A stretch of 64,000 nucleotides of DNA from Mycobacterium sp. 852002-51163_SCH5372311 (GCF_001667115.1 NZ_LZIJ01000188.1:35389-99388), one strand, 5' to 3'. Numbered from the stretch's first letter, positions 7,938 to 16,880 are shown. Notes: a model not told the origin generated them from the letters alone. Numbers and translations are program-made.

Positions 7938-9023
7938 CTAAAGGGCGATATCGACGTCGCCGACGGGGACGGTCACGCAGATCTGCACGTCTTCGTCGGG
8001 TCCGGTCGAGACGGCACCGGTGGTCAGATTGCGCACCGCACCCGAGACCTTGCGCCGAGTGCAGGTGTGGCAGATGCCCATCCGGCATCCGTTTTGCGGT
8101 TTGAGGCCGGCCGATTCGGCTTGCTCCAGCAGCGAGCGTCCGTCGTCGACGATGTCAACCCCGCTGTCCGCGAAGGTGATTCGGCCGCCCGATGGATTCG
8201 CCGGCGGCTCGAACACCGGGGGCACGAAGCTCTCGGTGTACACGTTCTCGCAGTGTTCTTTGACCGCCTCGACCAAAGGCGTTGGCCCGCAGACGAACAC
8301 CGCGTCGGGCGACGGCATCGCGGCAGCCAGATGCTCCGCTCCGAAGCGGCCGGCCAGGTCTCCGGCGTCCGATCGGGTGTACCCGTGCAACACCCGAACC
8401 CCGGCCAACGTGGCCAGCTCATCGCGGTAGCAGGCTTCCTGAGCCGCTCGGGCGTAGTGCACGAAGGCGATCTCGCTGCCCTCGTTCTTCAAATGGCCCT
8501 CGGCGACCAGCGTGCGAAGCATCGCCATGACGGGAGTGATGCCACTGCCGCCGGAGACGAACAGGATCCGCCGCGGACGTTGCTCTGGCAACACGAAGTC
8601 GCCGCCGACACCGTACAGGCCCACCACCATGCCGCGCCGGGCGCGCTCGTACAGGTAGTTCGACACCAGCCCGCCGTCGTGGTGGCCGATCGTCAGCTCG
8701 AGCTGCCCGCTGCCTTCCACGTTGGCCGGCGAGTAGCAGCGCGAGTGCATGCGGCCGTCGATCTCGACGGTCACGTTGACGAACTGGCCCGCCTTGACAG
8801 TGTTGCGGTCAGTGAACGCGGCGTTCGGAGCCAGCGTCAGGGTGACGCTGCGCGGGGTGGTGCGCCGCACGTCGATCACCTTGGCGCGGGCTTCCCCCGA
8901 CGTCCACGTCGGCGTCACAAGCTCGGTGTACCGGTCGACGCCGTGTGGGCCGGTGAGCAGATCAACAAGGTCAGAACTCAGGACTCGCCGGGCGATCGTC
9001 CGAGTGAAAGTTTGAGTGAACAT
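7938..9023 (-). CDS. ferredoxin reductase with C-terminal 2Fe-2S domain, desaturase electron donor
   Basis: A 361-residue electron-transfer protein. Order: an FAD-binding barrel with RCYSPAN, an NAD(P) domain with FVSGGSGITPVMAM, and a plant-type 2Fe-2S domain whose cysteines are at about 313, 318, 321 and 349 (CRMGICHTC plus QIC). This matches the reductase that feeds DesA3-type desaturases and Pseudomonas DesC. ATG 9023 was chosen because the operator-like sequence lies immediately upstream. It forms an operon with the desaturase. Confidence 0.9.
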   Translation of the reverse strand: MFTQTFTRTIARRVLSSDLVDLLTGPHGVDRYTELVTPTWTSGEARAKVIDVRRTTPRSVTLTLAPNAAFTDRNTVKAGQFVNVTVEIDGRMHSRCYSPANVEGSGQLELTIGHHDGGLVSNYLYERARRGMVVGLYGVGGDFVLPEQRPRRILFVSGGSGITPVMAMLRTLVAEGHLKNEGSEIAFVHYARAAQEACYRDELATLAGVRVLHGYTRSDAGDLAGRFGAEHLAAAMPSPDAVFVCGPTPLVEAVKEHCENVYTESFVPPVFEPPANPSGGRITFADSGVDIVDDGRSLLEQAESAGLKPQNGCRMGICHTCTRRKVSGAVRNLTTGAVSTGPDEDVQICVTVPVGDVDIAL

Positions 9024-9098
9024 GTGTACACCGTGACACCGTCCTGCGCAGGTGGTCAAGGGTTTCGGCAGCTCTGTGTTACGGTTCACATAGTGAAC
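9015..9098. promoter_or_regulatory. two operator-like sites between reductase/desaturase operon and FabR-like regulator
   Basis: 9084-9098 is the perfect palindrome GTTCAC-ATA-GTGAAC and overlaps the GTG start of the regulator. 9015-9032 reads AGTGAACATGTGTACACC, an imperfect palindrome over the reductase start, and it shares the GTGAAC half-site. FabR/DesT regulators recognise related AGTGAAC/GTACAC sites. Inference: binding at both represses both divergent units. Confidence 0.65.
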
Positions 9099-9791
9099 AG
9101 TCGTACTCCTAGCTCACACACCCGACGCTCCGGCAGCGACAAGGCCCGGGACAGGGCTCTTGAGAAGGGCCGGGACAGCCGTTCCCGCGAGGAGCGCAAA
9201 GAGGCCACGCGGCGCGCCATCATCTCCGCAGCGCTCAAGTTGCTCAACGACCGCAGCTTCAGCAACCTCAGCTTGCGCGAGGTCACCCGGGAGGCCGGCA
9301 TCGTGCCCGCGGCCTTCTACCGTCACTTCGAATCGATGGAGGCCCTCGGACTCGTCCTGATCGACGAGTCGTTTCGCAGCCTGCGTGACACACTGCGCGG
9401 AGCGCGCACCGGCAAGCTCGACCCCAGCCGCGTCATCGAGTCGTCCGTCGAGATCCTGGTCGGCAGCGTGGCCGAACAGCGTGAACACTGGCGCTTCATC
9501 GCACGGGAACGCTCGACCGGCGTTTCGGTGCTTCGCTATGCGATTCGCACCGAGATCCGGCTGATCACCTCGGAGCTGGCCACCGACCTGGCGCGCTTCC
9601 CGCGGTTGAACGAATGGAGCACAGAAGATCTCAACGTGCTGGCAAGCCTCTTCGTCAACGCCATGATCGTCACCGCCGAGGCCATCGAGGACGCCCAGAG
9701 CGCCGAAGCGCTGAACGAGATTCACCGGATCGCCGTAAAGCAGCTGCGCATGATCGCCATCGGCGTGGCCGGCTGGCGCAGCACCCCCTGA
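9093..9791 (+). CDS. TetR-family regulator of the FabR/DesT type
   Basis: A 232-residue regulator starting at GTG 9093. After a charged N-terminal tail, residues about 40-90 form the HTH: LSLREVTREAGIVPAAFYRH then FESMEALGLVLIDE. This segment closely follows FabR and DesT, the repressors of unsaturated-fatty-acid genes that sense the acyl-CoA pool. It is divergent from the reductase-desaturase operon, just as DesT is next to desCB in Pseudomonas. It is convergent with the GNAT gene, 12 bases away. Role as desaturase repressor is inferred. Confidence 0.88.
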   Translation: MNSRTPSSHTRRSGSDKARDRALEKGRDSRSREERKEATRRAIISAALKLLNDRSFSNLSLREVTREAGIVPAAFYRHFESMEALGLVLIDESFRSLRDTLRGARTGKLDPSRVIESSVEILVGSVAEQREHWRFIARERSTGVSVLRYAIRTEIRLITSELATDLARFPRLNEWSTEDLNVLASLFVNAMIVTAEAIEDAQSAEALNEIHRIAVKQLRMIAIGVAGWRSTP

Positions 9792-9803
9792 GCGAGGCGG
9801 CCG

Positions 9804-10409
9804 TTACCGCGGTTCGCGCCACATCGGCCAGATCGGCGGGCCACCATGGGGCAGCCTGATCTCACCGGTGACCGTGAAGCCGAAACGCTCGTAGTACGGC
9901 ACATTTTCGGGCTTGGAGGACTCCAGGTACGCCGGGCAGTATTCGGCGTCGCAGCGCTGCAGCCGAGACCGCATCAACACCTGACCGTAGCCCTGGCCGC
10001 GCACTGTCGGGTCGCTGCCGATGACGGCGAGGTACCAGTGCGGCTCTTCGGGATGCGCGCGCTTCATCACTTCCTGCACGGCACTTCCTATTGCCACCCG
10101 GCGGCCGAACACCCGCACGAATGTCGGCACCATCGCAAGCTTCCCGCGACGCGTTTCCTCCCACTGCTGCGGTGGATCCCACAATGCGGCCGCGCCGATG
10201 CCGGACTCGGCGCAGGCAACCTCGACGCCGCCGCGAGACAAGTGGTGATGGCGCGTCATCGTCGCGAACAACCGGCGCAGATGGGCAATCCGGGACTTGT
10301 CGTCGGGAAGCAGCCACAACATGACCGGGTCGTCATAGAAGGCGCGGGCCAGCGTTTGTGCCAGCATGCGCACATCGGTTTTCAGTGCCGGCCGTGCCTG
10401 CGGGGTCAC
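9804..10409 (-). CDS. GNAT-family N-acetyltransferase (Rv0133-like)
   Basis: A 201-residue acetyltransferase, the same length as I recall for Rv0133. The acetyl-CoA loop is visible as VIGSDPTVRGQGYGQVLMRS (RGQGYG being the R/QxxGxG/A motif), followed by the C-terminal PYYERFGFTVTGEI segment. It starts at GTG 10409, divergent from the fgd2 homologue by 54 bases. Substrate unknown. Confidence 0.85.
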   Translation of the reverse strand: MTPQARPALKTDVRMLAQTLARAFYDDPVMLWLLPDDKSRIAHLRRLFATMTRHHHLSRGGVEVACAESGIGAAALWDPPQQWEETRRGKLAMVPTFVRVFGRRVAIGSAVQEVMKRAHPEEPHWYLAVIGSDPTVRGQGYGQVLMRSRLQRCDAEYCPAYLESSKPENVPYYERFGFTVTGEIRLPHGGPPIWPMWREPR

Positions 10410-10463
10410 CCAAGTCAGGGTAGCCGCAGGTGTGGCCGGTGTGCCGAGGGGTATTCCGCAGCG

Positions 10464-11576
10464 ATGACCGGGTTCTCAAGACGGACGTTCGGTGCGATAG
10501 CGGCCGGGATGGGCGTAGTCGGTGCCGGCGGGTTAGCCGGCGCCTGTGCCACCAACCGCAAGACACCGGCGGCGCCGTCGTCCTCACCTGCACCGGCACC
10601 GCCCGCGCCACCAAGCAAGAACGTGGGAGTTGTGTTGTCGCACGAGCAATTTCGCACCGATCAACTGGTGGCACAAGCCCAAGCCGCCGAACGGGCCGGC
10701 TTTCAGCACGTGTGGGCCAGCGACCACCTTCAGCCGTGGCAGGACAACGAGGGGCACTCGATGTTTCCGTGGCTGACGCTGGCGCTGGTGGCGAACAGCA
10801 CCAGCCGCATCTCATTTGGCACCGGAGTGACATGTCCGACCTACCGCTACCATCCGGCGATTGTGGCCCAGGCATTCGCCTCGCTGGCCATTCTCAGCCC
10901 CGGACGGGTGTTCCTCGGGCTGGGCACCGGAGAGCGGCTCAACGAACAGGCCGCCACCAACACGTTCGGCCGCTATGCCGAGCGTCATGACCGGCTGATC
11001 GAGGCGATCGAGCTGATCCGCCAGCTGTGGAGCGGTGAGCGAATCTCGTTCAGTGGCCGGTATTTCCAGACCAACTCGTTGAAGCTCTACGATCTGCCAT
11101 CCACGCCGCCGCCGATCTTCGTCGCGGCCAGCGGGCCGAAGAGCGCTCGGTTGGCCGGCCAGTACGGCGACGGCTGGATCACCCAGGTTCGCGAGCTGGA
11201 GAGCCCGAAGCTGCTCGACGCGTTCAGCGCGGGCGCGCGAACCGCCGGGCACGATCCGGCCAAAATGGGCAAACGCGCCGAACTCTTTGCCGTGGTCGGA
11301 GACCAGAGCACGGCCGCCCAGGCCGCCGCATTGTGGCGGTTCACCGCCGGAGCCGTCGACCAGCCCAATCCCGTCGAGATCCAGCGGGCTGCCGAATCCC
11401 ACCCCACCGAGAAGGTGCTGGCGAACTGGACTGTCGGCACCGACCCCGCCATTCACATCCGCGCGGTGCAAGCGGTTCTCGACGTCGGAGCCGTTCCCTT
11501 TCTGCACTTCCCCCAGCAGGATCCCATAGCCGCCATCGACTTCTACCGCACCAACGTGCTACCCAAACTGCACTGA
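10464..11576 (+). CDS. fgd2: Tat-exported F420-dependent hydroxymycolic acid dehydrogenase (Fgd2/fHMAD-like)
   Basis: A 370-residue LLM-family protein with a twin-arginine signal (FSRRTFGAIAAG) and a lipobox-like GLAGAC, followed by an Ala/Pro linker and the barrel (GVVLSHEQFRTDQLVAQAQA, DHLQPW, FGTGVTCPTYRYHPAIVAQA). The M. tuberculosis counterpart Rv0132c uses F420 in the cell envelope to oxidise hydroxymycolates to ketomycolates. Start ATG 10464 keeps the complete Tat motif at the N-terminus. Location next to the Rv0133 homologue and fadE1 matches H37Rv. Confidence 0.9.
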   Translation: MTGFSRRTFGAIAAGMGVVGAGGLAGACATNRKTPAAPSSSPAPAPPAPPSKNVGVVLSHEQFRTDQLVAQAQAAERAGFQHVWASDHLQPWQDNEGHSMFPWLTLALVANSTSRISFGTGVTCPTYRYHPAIVAQAFASLAILSPGRVFLGLGTGERLNEQAATNTFGRYAERHDRLIEAIELIRQLWSGERISFSGRYFQTNSLKLYDLPSTPPPIFVAASGPKSARLAGQYGDGWITQVRELESPKLLDAFSAGARTAGHDPAKMGKRAELFAVVGDQSTAAQAAALWRFTAGAVDQPNPVEIQRAAESHPTEKVLANWTVGTDPAIHIRAVQAVLDVGAVPFLHFPQQDPIAAIDFYRTNVLPKLH

Positions 11577-11926
11577 GCTGTGCGCGGCACGCGTAGTCTC
11601 GGGGACTTTGCGTGTGAATCCTTGGCTTTGGGAGTGCAGCCTGGGCGGACAATTCACGCGGATTCCCGCCCTAGACGCACGCTGAAAGCCCTACGTACAC
11701 AATGAAAGCCGTCAGTACACATTGAATTCGCTGGTTTGAGCAATACGCGCCATCCATGGCTTCGAGTGACAAGTGGGCGATGCAGCGCTTAGTTCTTCGC
11801 CGACGAGTTCGCGCATCGATCGAGCTACTGGCTAGTGGTGACCAGAAGAAGGTTGCGCCGTAGTACTACCCCCATGTCGAGACAAGGTAGTCCGCATCGA
11901 ACGGCAACCGTGTAGCGTCCCAGGCC
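11577..11926. repeat. 350-bp gene-free stretch holding a GTGTGAA-family repeat element
   Basis: No gene is visible. 11634-11648 and 11666-11680 form an imperfect stem (GTGC....GGGCGG against CCGCCC....GCAC). After it, two 20-bp tandem units run 11683-11702 and 11703-11722, each TGAAAGCC-N4-GTACACA plus one base. A matching GTGTGAAT unit stands left of the stem at about 11612. The remainder up to the isomerase start shows nothing recognisable. Confidence 0.55.
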
Positions 11927-12298
11927 ATGCCATCCCAGGAAGCCATCGCACAAACCGTCAAGCGCTACCTCGAACTCGTCGCCACGGGCACGGCTGACAA
12001 TGTCGTGGCTCTTTACGCCGGCGACGCCACCCTCGAGGACCCGATCGGATCCGATCTCCGGCGCGGCCATGACGCGATCCACGAATTCTACGCGAACGTC
12101 CAGGACCTCAAGAAGGAGACCGAACTCGTCGAGCTTCGGGTGTGCGGCCATGAAGTCGCCTTCCTCTGGCACCTCACACTCCATGCGGGCGACAATCGCA
12201 GCCGAATGTCGCCCATCTCGCTGATGACGTTCGACGAGGACGCCAAGATCACCTCGATGCGCGCCTTCTGGTCACCGTCGGACATTCGGCCGGTATAG
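11927..12298 (+). CDS. ketosteroid-isomerase-like (SnoaL) protein
   Basis: A 123-residue protein that tracks bacterial steroid delta-5-3-ketoisomerase closely: VKRYLELVATG, VALYAGDATLEDPIGS, HDAIHEFYANV and ITSMRAFW all have counterparts in the Comamonas enzyme. The catalytic Tyr14 and Asp38 are kept at the same numbers, but the position of the third key residue, Asp99, is Ser98 here (MSPIS). It lies directly upstream of fadE1 on the same strand. Isomerisation of a steroid or beta,gamma-unsaturated CoA ester is possible, but the altered oxyanion hole leaves activity open. Confidence 0.85.
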   Translation: MPSQEAIAQTVKRYLELVATGTADNVVALYAGDATLEDPIGSDLRRGHDAIHEFYANVQDLKKETELVELRVCGHEVAFLWHLTLHAGDNRSRMSPISLMTFDEDAKITSMRAFWSPSDIRPV

Positions 12299-12403
12299 CA
12301 CCCCGTCGGATCGGCTTTACGATGATCAAGGCCCGGTGCGACATGCACGGGACAAATTCACACAGAGCCGGTGCGACGCTGCACTGGGGAATGGTTGCCG
12401 ACG

Positions 12404-13699
12404 GTGTGGGACTTCGAAACGGACCCGGAATACCAGGCGAAGCTGGACTGGGTCGAAAAATTCATGGTCGACGAACTCGAGCCGCTCGATCTGGTCGCCC
12501 TCGACCCGTACGACAAGAAGAACCCGGAGACGATGGCGATCCTGCGGCCGCTGCAGCAGCAGGTGAAGGAACAGGGGCTGTGGGCCGCGCATCTACGGCC
12601 CGAGCTGGGCGGTCAGGGATTCGGTCAGGTGAAGCTCGCGCTGCTCAACGAGATACTCGGGAGGTCGCGCTGGGCGCCGTCGGTATTCGGCTGTCAGGCA
12701 CCGGATTCCGGCAACGCCGAGATTCTCGCGCTGTTCGGCACCGACCAGCAGAAGGCCCGCTATCTGCAGCCGCTGCTCGACGGCGAGATCACCTCCTGCT
12801 ATTCGATGACCGAACCGCAAGGCGGTTCCGATCCCGGGATGTTCGTCACGGCCGCGACGCGCGACGGTGACGACTGGATCATCAACGGGGAGAAGTGGTT
12901 TTCCACCAACGCCAAGCACGCGTCGTTCTTCATCGTCATGGCCGTCACGAATCCCGAGTCACGCACCTACGACAAGATGTCGCTGTTCATCGTGCCGGCC
13001 GAGACACCCGGCATCGAGATCGTGCGCAATGTGGGTGTGGGCGCTGAGTCGGCGAAGCACGCCAGCCACGCCTACGTCCGCTACAACAATGTCCGGGTTC
13101 CCGCCGACCACGTGCTCGGCGGTGAGGGCAAGGCCTTCATGATCGCGCAGACGCGGCTCGGCGGTGGTCGCATCCATCACGCGATGCGCACAATCGCGCT
13201 GGCCCGCAAGGCTTTTGACATGATGTGCGAACGCGCGGTGTCGCGGCAGACCCGGCACGGGCGGTTGGCCGATCTCCAGATGACCCAGGAGAAGATCGCC
13301 GACAGCTGGATCCAGATCGAGCAGTTCCGGCTCCTGGTGTTGCGCACCGCCTGGCTGATCGACAAGCACGACGATTACCAGAAGGTCCGTCGTGACATCG
13401 CGGCGGTGAAGGTCGCGATGCCCCAAGTGCTGCACGATGTGGCGCAACGGGCGATGCACCTGCATGGCGCGCTCGGCGTGTCCGACGAGATGCCGTTCGT
13501 GAAGATGCTGATCGGTGCTGAGTCACTGGGCATCGCCGACGGCGCCACCGAGCTGCATAAGATGACCGTGGCCCGTCGCACCCTGCGCGAATATCAGCCG
13601 GTGACAACGCCATTCCCGTCGCAGCACATCCCGACCCGGCGCGCCGAAGCCCAGGCCCGGCTGGCCGAACGCCTGGAACACGCCATTGCCGAATACTGA
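12404..13699 (+). CDS. fadE1: acyl-CoA dehydrogenase FadE1
   Basis: A 431-residue flavoprotein. Seen: an N-terminal helical part with GLWAAHLRPELGGQGFGQVK, the FAD/substrate segment CYSMTEPQGGSDPGMF, GDDWIINGEKWFSTNAKHA and a C-terminal helical bundle with AMHLHGALGVSDEMPF. It is ACAD10/11-like. The GTG at 12404 (reading VWDFETDPEYQAKLDW) was chosen because this N-terminus matches the FadE1 family; a GTG at 12371 is possible. Role: alpha,beta-desaturation of an acyl-CoA. It is convergent with htdZ. Confidence 0.9.
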   Translation: MWDFETDPEYQAKLDWVEKFMVDELEPLDLVALDPYDKKNPETMAILRPLQQQVKEQGLWAAHLRPELGGQGFGQVKLALLNEILGRSRWAPSVFGCQAPDSGNAEILALFGTDQQKARYLQPLLDGEITSCYSMTEPQGGSDPGMFVTAATRDGDDWIINGEKWFSTNAKHASFFIVMAVTNPESRTYDKMSLFIVPAETPGIEIVRNVGVGAESAKHASHAYVRYNNVRVPADHVLGGEGKAFMIAQTRLGGGRIHHAMRTIALARKAFDMMCERAVSRQTRHGRLADLQMTQEKIADSWIQIEQFRLLVLRTAWLIDKHDDYQKVRRDIAAVKVAMPQVLHDVAQRAMHLHGALGVSDEMPFVKMLIGAESLGIADGATELHKMTVARRTLREYQPVTTPFPSQHIPTRRAEAQARLAERLEHAIAEY

Positions 13700-13711
13700 G
13701 TGCTGCGGCCG

Positions 13712-14167
13712 CTACGTGACGTAGCGGACGACGCTTTCGGCCACGCAAGCAGGCTTGGCCGATCCGTCGATCTCCACAGTCGTCGACACCGTCGCCTGCA
13801 CCGCACCGTTGCCGACATCGTCGGCACTGACCAGCGAGCTCGTCGCGCGCACCCGGGAGCCGACCGGCACCGGCGCGGGGAACCGAACCTTGTTGAGGCC
13901 GTAGTTGATTGCCAGCTTGATGCCGTTGACGGTGTACATCTGATGCTGCAGCCGCGGCAACAGTGACAGCGTCATGAAGCCGTGCGCGATGGTCGTGCCG
14001 AAGGGGCCCTTGGCCGCTCGCTCCGGATCGACGTGGATCCACTGGTGATCACCTGTCGCGTCGGCGAACTTGTTGACGTCTTCTTGCGTGATGGTCACCC
14101 AGTCGCTCTGCCCGATGGTCTCGCCCGCAGCGGCGGCCAGGTCGGCGACTGACTCGAAGGTGCGCAT
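13712..14167 (-). CDS. htdZ: (R)-specific enoyl-CoA hydratase HtdZ (MaoC-like)
   Basis: A 151-residue single hot-dog protein, equal in length to Rv0130. The hydratase 2 motif is present: DATGDHQWIHVDPERAAKGP followed by FGTTIAHGFMTLSLLP, containing the catalytic Asp and His. It hydrates trans-2-enoyl-CoA to (R)-3-hydroxyacyl-CoA. It faces fadE1 across a 12-base gap, so a beta-oxidation-like pairing is plausible despite separate transcription. Confidence 0.93.
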   Translation of the reverse strand: MRTFESVADLAAAAGETIGQSDWVTITQEDVNKFADATGDHQWIHVDPERAAKGPFGTTIAHGFMTLSLLPRLQHQMYTVNGIKLAINYGLNKVRFPAPVPVGSRVRATSSLVSADDVGNGAVQATVSTTVEIDGSAKPACVAESVVRYVT

Positions 14168-14259
14168 GGGTCTCTCCTCTGCTTGGGTGATCAACATCGT
14201 GCCATTCGGCAGCCGCGACCCTGGCGCGGGAGCCTGCAACCGACTACAAAGGACAGGCT

Positions 14260-14796
14260 ATGAGAACAACGCAGGCCTTCTTGGCGGCAGCGGTGTGGCT
14301 GACAGTCACCGCGACGGCGCTGGGCCCCGCGGGTGCCGCCCATGCCGACCCGGAGATCGCGCCGTGTGACATCCAGCAGCTCTCGGTAGCCGCGGCCCCG
14401 CAGCAGGCTGGGGTGGGTCACCGCGCCGTCCAGCTGAATTTCACGGTGCAACCGGACGTCAGCGCCTGTCAGCTGTCGGGCTATCCGGCGGTCGTCGCCC
14501 TGGTACCGGCCGGAACCCAAATCCAGGCCAAGCCGACACCGCAGGGATACCTGGGCGGCGGGACGCCCGGCACGACGGCGACCCTGGTGCCCGGCCACGG
14601 CGCACATGCGATGGTCGAATGGGTCGCAACAGGCACACCGCAAGACCCGGACTGCCGCACCTATGGGTCGGCCCCCATTTCCGTACCCCTACAGGTGATA
14701 CCGCCGGGAACGTGGCAGACGTTTGACATCCCCGTCTCGATCGGACCCAACGAGGGTCTGTGCAATCTGCAGGTCCACCTGCTGACCGCCGACTGA
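14260..14796 (+). CDS. secreted DUF4232 protein
   Basis: A 178-residue exported protein with a signal peptide (hydrophobic AFLAAAVWLTVTATALGPAG, cleavage likely after AHA). The mature part has four spaced cysteines (PCDIQQL, SACQLSGYPAV, DPDCRTY, LCNLQVHL) and the PCxxxxL....C.L.GYP pattern of DUF4232, a beta-sandwich found in actinobacterial envelope proteins. Function unknown. Confidence 0.85.
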   Translation: MRTTQAFLAAAVWLTVTATALGPAGAAHADPEIAPCDIQQLSVAAAPQQAGVGHRAVQLNFTVQPDVSACQLSGYPAVVALVPAGTQIQAKPTPQGYLGGGTPGTTATLVPGHGAHAMVEWVATGTPQDPDCRTYGSAPISVPLQVIPPGTWQTFDIPVSIGPNEGLCNLQVHLLTAD

Positions 14797-14914
14797 ACGT
14801 CAACCCCGCGGTTTCACGGTGAGCCTCGGGGAATGTGCCCGATGACGGCATCGACGCCGGCGAAGCGGGCAGCCAGCAGAGTTAGCGACCGTAACGACGG
14901 CGCAAGATGACAGG

Positions 14915-15412
14915 GTGAGGCTGCTCCTGATCGCTGACACGCACGTTCCGCGACGCGCGCGCAACCTGCCGGCACAGGTATGGGACGAGGTCGAGAAAGG
15001 AGACGTCGTGTTCCACGCCGGGGATTGGGTGGTGCCGGAACTGCTCGACGAGCTGGAATCCAGGGCAGCCCGGCTGGTCGCATGCTGGGGAAACAACGAC
15101 GGCCCCGGCTTGCGGGCCCGGCTGCCCGAACGCGCCGATGTGACGCTGGCGGGTCTGCGTTTCACCGTCGTGCATGAGACCGGCGCCGCGTCCGGGCGTG
15201 AAACCCGCATGGCGCGGCTGTATCCCGACAGCGACGTCCTGGTGTTCGGGCACAGCCACATCCCCTGGGATACGACGACGGAAACGGGCCTGCGCCTGCT
15301 GAATCCCGGCTCTCCGACCGATCGCCGCCGCCAGCCGTTTTGCAGCTACATGACTGCCGAGGCGCGAAACGGGTCACTTGACAATGTGGTACTGCACCGA
15401 GTCGAGAAGTAG
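14915..15412 (+). CDS. YfcE/MJ0936-like metallophosphoesterase
   Basis: A 165-residue calcineurin-like phosphoesterase starting at GTG 14915. Metal ligands in order: ADTH (with the usual D-x-H), HAGDW, GNND, VVHE and GHSH, then LLNPGSPTDRR, all typical of the YfcE family of phosphodiesterases. The substrate is unknown; family members act on cyclic or bis-pNPP-type phosphodiesters. Confidence 0.9.
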   Translation: MRLLLIADTHVPRRARNLPAQVWDEVEKGDVVFHAGDWVVPELLDELESRAARLVACWGNNDGPGLRARLPERADVTLAGLRFTVVHETGAASGRETRMARLYPDSDVLVFGHSHIPWDTTTETGLRLLNPGSPTDRRRQPFCSYMTAEARNGSLDNVVLHRVEK

Positions 15413-15443
15413 CTAGACGAGCATCCGCCGAAGCGGGCGTTCG

Positions 15444-15555
15444 GTGTGAATTGACGGCGTTGCGCGTGAGCGTGGGGCGGAAACCGGCACGCATTTCCGC
15501 CCAGGTTGCACACCCGAAGCCCACGATTCACACGCAAAACCCCAGCCCATACACA
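15444..15555. repeat. GTGTGAA-family inverted repeat element
   Basis: A central stem GGGCGGAAA/TTTCCGCCC (about 15475-15501) is flanked on the left by GTGTGAATTGACGGCGTTGC and on the right by its relatives in inverse orientation (GCCCACGATTCACACGC, then GCCCATACACA). It lies between the phosphoesterase stop and the MarR promoter. Related elements lie at 11612-11722 and 37627-37743. Confidence 0.6.
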
Positions 15556-15600
15556 GCGGGCACATATAGATAGCTCGTATACAGAGGTATTATCGAAACA

Positions 15601-16053
15601 GTGAAGTCTCAAACCGACCTGGTCGCCGACGTGTTCGGCGTCGTGGGCAGATTCCGTCGGCAGCTGCGCCGGTCGGCCGGTCGCGGGTTCGACTCCACCC
15701 GCCTGTCCGAGTCACAGTCGGAGCTGTTGTGGCTCGTCGGCCGCCGGCCCGGGATCTCGGTCAGCGCCGCCGCCGCCGAACTCGGCTTGGTCCCCAACAC
15801 CGCCTCGACACTCGTCTCCAAGCTGGTGGCCAACGGCTTGTTGGTACGGACCGTCGGCGAAGCCGACCGTCGCATCTGCCAGTTGCGGCTCGCCGAGCCC
15901 GCCCAGCAGATCGTCGACGCGTCCCGCGCCGCGCGGCGAGGCGTGCTGTCCGAGATGCTAGGCGACCTTGACGACGACCAAATCGAAGCCCTGACAAAGG
16001 GATTGGAGGTCCTTGACACGATGACCCGACGATTGCAGGAGCGACATTCATGA
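15601..16053 (+). CDS. MarR-family regulator of the downstream ABC exporter
   Basis: A 150-residue winged-helix protein starting at GTG 15601. Seen: LLWLVGRRPGISVSAAAAEL, then VPNTASTLVSKLVANGLLVR (recognition helix) and the wing TVGEADRRICQL. The last codons overlap the ATPase start (ATGA), so regulator and transporter are translationally coupled. An AT-rich imperfect palindrome immediately upstream (15576-15582 CGTATAC and 15587-15595 GTATTATCG) is a candidate autoregulatory operator. Confidence 0.9.
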   Translation: MKSQTDLVADVFGVVGRFRRQLRRSAGRGFDSTRLSESQSELLWLVGRRPGISVSAAAAELGLVPNTASTLVSKLVANGLLVRTVGEADRRICQLRLAEPAQQIVDASRAARRGVLSEMLGDLDDDQIEALTKGLEVLDTMTRRLQERHS

Positions 16054-16880
16054 CCGGATCACTGCCGATGGCGATCGACTGCCGGCACTTGACCTTTCGC
16101 TATGGCCGGTTCGCCGCCGTCGACGACCTGACGCTGCAGGTACGGCCGGGCGAAACGATGGGCCTGCTGGGACCCAACGGCGCCGGAAAGACGACGTTGG
16201 TGAAGATGCTGACCACGTTGACCCCGGTGCAGCAGGGCGAATTGCGCATCTTCGGAATGGACGCCCGCCATCAGACCATGGACATTCGAAGCAACATCGG
16301 CTATGTGCCCCAACAGCTTTCGATCGAACCGGCGCTGACCGGCCGGCAGAACGTGCAGTGGTTCGCGCGGTTGTACGGAGTGCAGCGCGCCGATCGGACC
16401 GAACGGGTGAATCAGGCGCTGGAGGCGATGGACCTACTCGATGTGGGAGACCGGCTGGCAGCGACGTACTCGGGTGGCATGATCCGCCGCCTGGAAGTGG
16501 CCCAGGCGCTGGTGAACCGGCCCTCGCTGCTGGTGCTCGACGAGCCGACCGTGGGCCTGGATCCGATCGCACGTGACCGGGTATGGGCTCAAGTGCAGAA
16601 CATGCAGCGGCGGTTCGGCATGACGGTGCTGCTCACCACCCATTACATGGAAGAGGCCGACGCATTGTGTGATCGGGTCGCGCTGATGCATAAAGGCGTG
16701 TTAAGGGCCGTGGGAACTCCCGCCAAGTTGAAGACCCAGATACCCAACGGCTCGGCGCAAGCCACGCTCGAGGATGTGTTTCGCCACTACGCGGCTTCCG
16801 GGTTGGGCGACGTGGCCGAGGAATCACCCGGCATGCGCGAAATCCGTTCCAGCAGAAAGGTTGCCCGCCGTGCAGGTTGA
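16050..16880 (+). CDS. ABC transporter ATP-binding protein (DrrA-like)
   Basis: A 276-residue ATPase. Walker A LLGPNGAGKTTLV near residue 45, Q-loop IGYVPQQLSI, signature YSGGMIRRLEVAQA, Walker B LLVLDEPTVGLDP and the switch His in LTTHYMEEAD. The C-terminal extension resembles the daunorubicin-resistance (DrrA) type. It sits between the MarR gene and the permease, overlapping both. Substrate unknown; export of a drug, lipid or natural product is typical. Confidence 0.92.
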   Translation: MTGSLPMAIDCRHLTFRYGRFAAVDDLTLQVRPGETMGLLGPNGAGKTTLVKMLTTLTPVQQGELRIFGMDARHQTMDIRSNIGYVPQQLSIEPALTGRQNVQWFARLYGVQRADRTERVNQALEAMDLLDVGDRLAATYSGGMIRRLEVAQALVNRPSLLVLDEPTVGLDPIARDRVWAQVQNMQRRFGMTVLLTTHYMEEADALCDRVALMHKGVLRAVGTPAKLKTQIPNGSAQATLEDVFRHYAASGLGDVAEESPGMREIRSSRKVARRAG

